Position numbers and translations under genes: made by a program. DNA of 7,136 nt. It comes from Tannerella sp. (GTDB lineage Bacteria > Bacteroidota > Bacteroidia > Bacteroidales > Tannerellaceae). The notes below the pieces were generated by a model. That model had not been told where the DNA came from. It did not search any database and worked only from the letters and a program-made list of their open reading frames with translations. Positions within the stretch are counted from its first letter, which is position 1. The number at the start of each line of letters is the position of its first letter. Where the stretch lies: NCBI GenBank assembly GCA_031261145.1, contig JAISJX010000451.1, forward strand, positions 1 through 7,136. Direction: 5' to 3'. Shown one piece after another: positions 6,764-7,136 of this stretch.

Positions 6764-6781
6764 TAAAAATTCAGGGGAAAT
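6748..6781. repeat. Direct repeat of AGGGGAAAT at the ltaE promoter (possible regulator site)
   Basis: AGGGGAAAT occurs at 6748-6756 and again at 6773-6781, a perfect 9-base repeat with starts 25 bases apart, or about two and a half helical turns. The first copy is between the proposed -33 and -7 boxes, the second is 9 bases upstream of the -33 box. AraC-family proteins often bind direct repeats, and such a gene is adjacent, but the link is inferred only. Confidence 0.3.
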
Positions 6782-6840
6782 TTATTACTGTTTTTTTTCT
6801 CAAATTATTTTGTTGTACGGGTCAAAAGATTTTTATGCAA

Positions 6841-7136
6841 TTACCGTCCTTTATATTTGCTCGGCGACATCCCCACATTTTTCTTAAAGAATTTACTGAA
6901 CGATGCCTGGTCGGAAAAATGCAATTTCTCGGCTATTTCCTTAATGGAACAGCCGGACTTGCGCAATAATATCTTGGATTCAGCGACAAGCATTTCATCA
7001 ATCCATTGTCCTGCGGTCTTTTTCGTTGCCTTTTTCATCGCACGTGTCAGGAAAACCGATGATACGCAAAGTGTTGAAGCATAATAAGTAACTTCGTGTT
7101 TTGTACGAAAATCAGATTGCAGCAATCTGATAAATT
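6841..7136 (-). CDS. AraC-family transcriptional regulator, C-terminal 97 codons (runs off right edge)
   Basis: The frame is open from the right edge at 7134 to a TAA at 6841-6843. The 97 visible residues form the two-helix-turn-helix AraC/XylS DNA-binding domain. The first HTH covers TKHEVTYYASTLCVSSVFLTRAMKKATKKT; the second covers the more conserved half CSIKEIAEKLHFSDQASFSKFFKKNVGMSPSKYK, the AraC signature with its Ser-x-Phe-Ser-x-x-Phe-Lys-Lys pattern and the closing G-MSPSKYK motif. The gene ends two residues later, as in most members. The N-terminal effector-binding half is outside the window, so the signal it senses is unknown. A TTG at 7125-7123 could be read as a start, but the frame is open beyond it and a stand-alone domain starting there would lack normal upstream sequence. 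It may regulate the neighbouring ltaE, which I infer only from proximity. Confidence 0.9.
   Translation of the reverse strand, partial: FIRLLQSDFRTKHEVTYYASTLCVSSVFLTRAMKKATKKTAGQWIDEMLVAESKILLRKSGCSIKEIAEKLHFSDQASFSKFFKKNVGMSPSKYKGR

Noticed and set aside
6790..6840. TTTTG...CAAAA dyad and T-run after the AraC-family gene as its terminator
   Set aside because: The stem is 5 AT-rich base pairs with a 10-base loop, and the T-run is on the wrong strand for the minus-strand transcript.

Overview
The window looks like an ordinary core-genome segment of a Bacteroidales bacterium, perhaps near Parabacteroides or Tannerella (low confidence on genus). Three things point there: the protein families (a Bacteroidetes-style IspG N-terminus, a sigma-54 with a long acidic N-terminal region, a LolC/E-type permease beside an AspC-like aminotransferase); the absence of Shine-Dalgarno sequences before the starts; and four promoters that fit the Bacteroidetes primary-sigma consensus (TTTG or TTG, about 19-20 bases, then TAnnTTTG), three exactly and one with a single mismatch.

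Layout, left to right. On the minus strand, reading leftwards from about 3100, are rpoN (sigma-54, 483 aa), then gcvH (glycine cleavage H protein), purE (N5-CAIR mutase) and the first 212 codons of ispG (isoprenoid biosynthesis), which runs off the left edge. gcvH, purE and ispG are packed as an operon: 5 bases separate gcvH from purE, and ispG appears to start at a TTG that overlaps the purE stop by 4 bases. A promoter for this operon overlaps the rpoN stop codon and sits on an inverted repeat. On the plus strand, divergent from rpoN, are an aspartate-aminotransferase-family enzyme and, 9 bases on, a LolC/LolE-type lipoprotein-release permease. This pair converges with a minus-strand low-specificity L-threonine aldolase gene (ltaE), leaving only 4 bases between the two stops. 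At the right edge is the C-terminal DNA-binding half of an AraC-family regulator, also on the minus strand.

Functional reading. Threonine aldolase makes glycine, the H protein carries glycine's aminomethyl group during cleavage to one-carbon units, and purine synthesis uses both glycine and one-carbon units, so ltaE, gcvH and purE touch one metabolic area. This is an inference; gcvT, gcvP and the rest of the purine pathway are not in the window. IspG (isoprenoids), RpoN and the Lol permease are housekeeping functions with no evident mechanistic link. I see no mobile elements, CRISPR arrays, tRNA or rRNA genes, and no strong candidate for an undescribed system. The points worth a second look are regulatory: the TTG/stop overlap, the inverted repeat at the gcvH promoter, and the paired direct repeats at the ltaE promoter. 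No stretch over 300 bases lacks a gene; the longest gap is the 185-base divergent region between rpoN and the aminotransferase.
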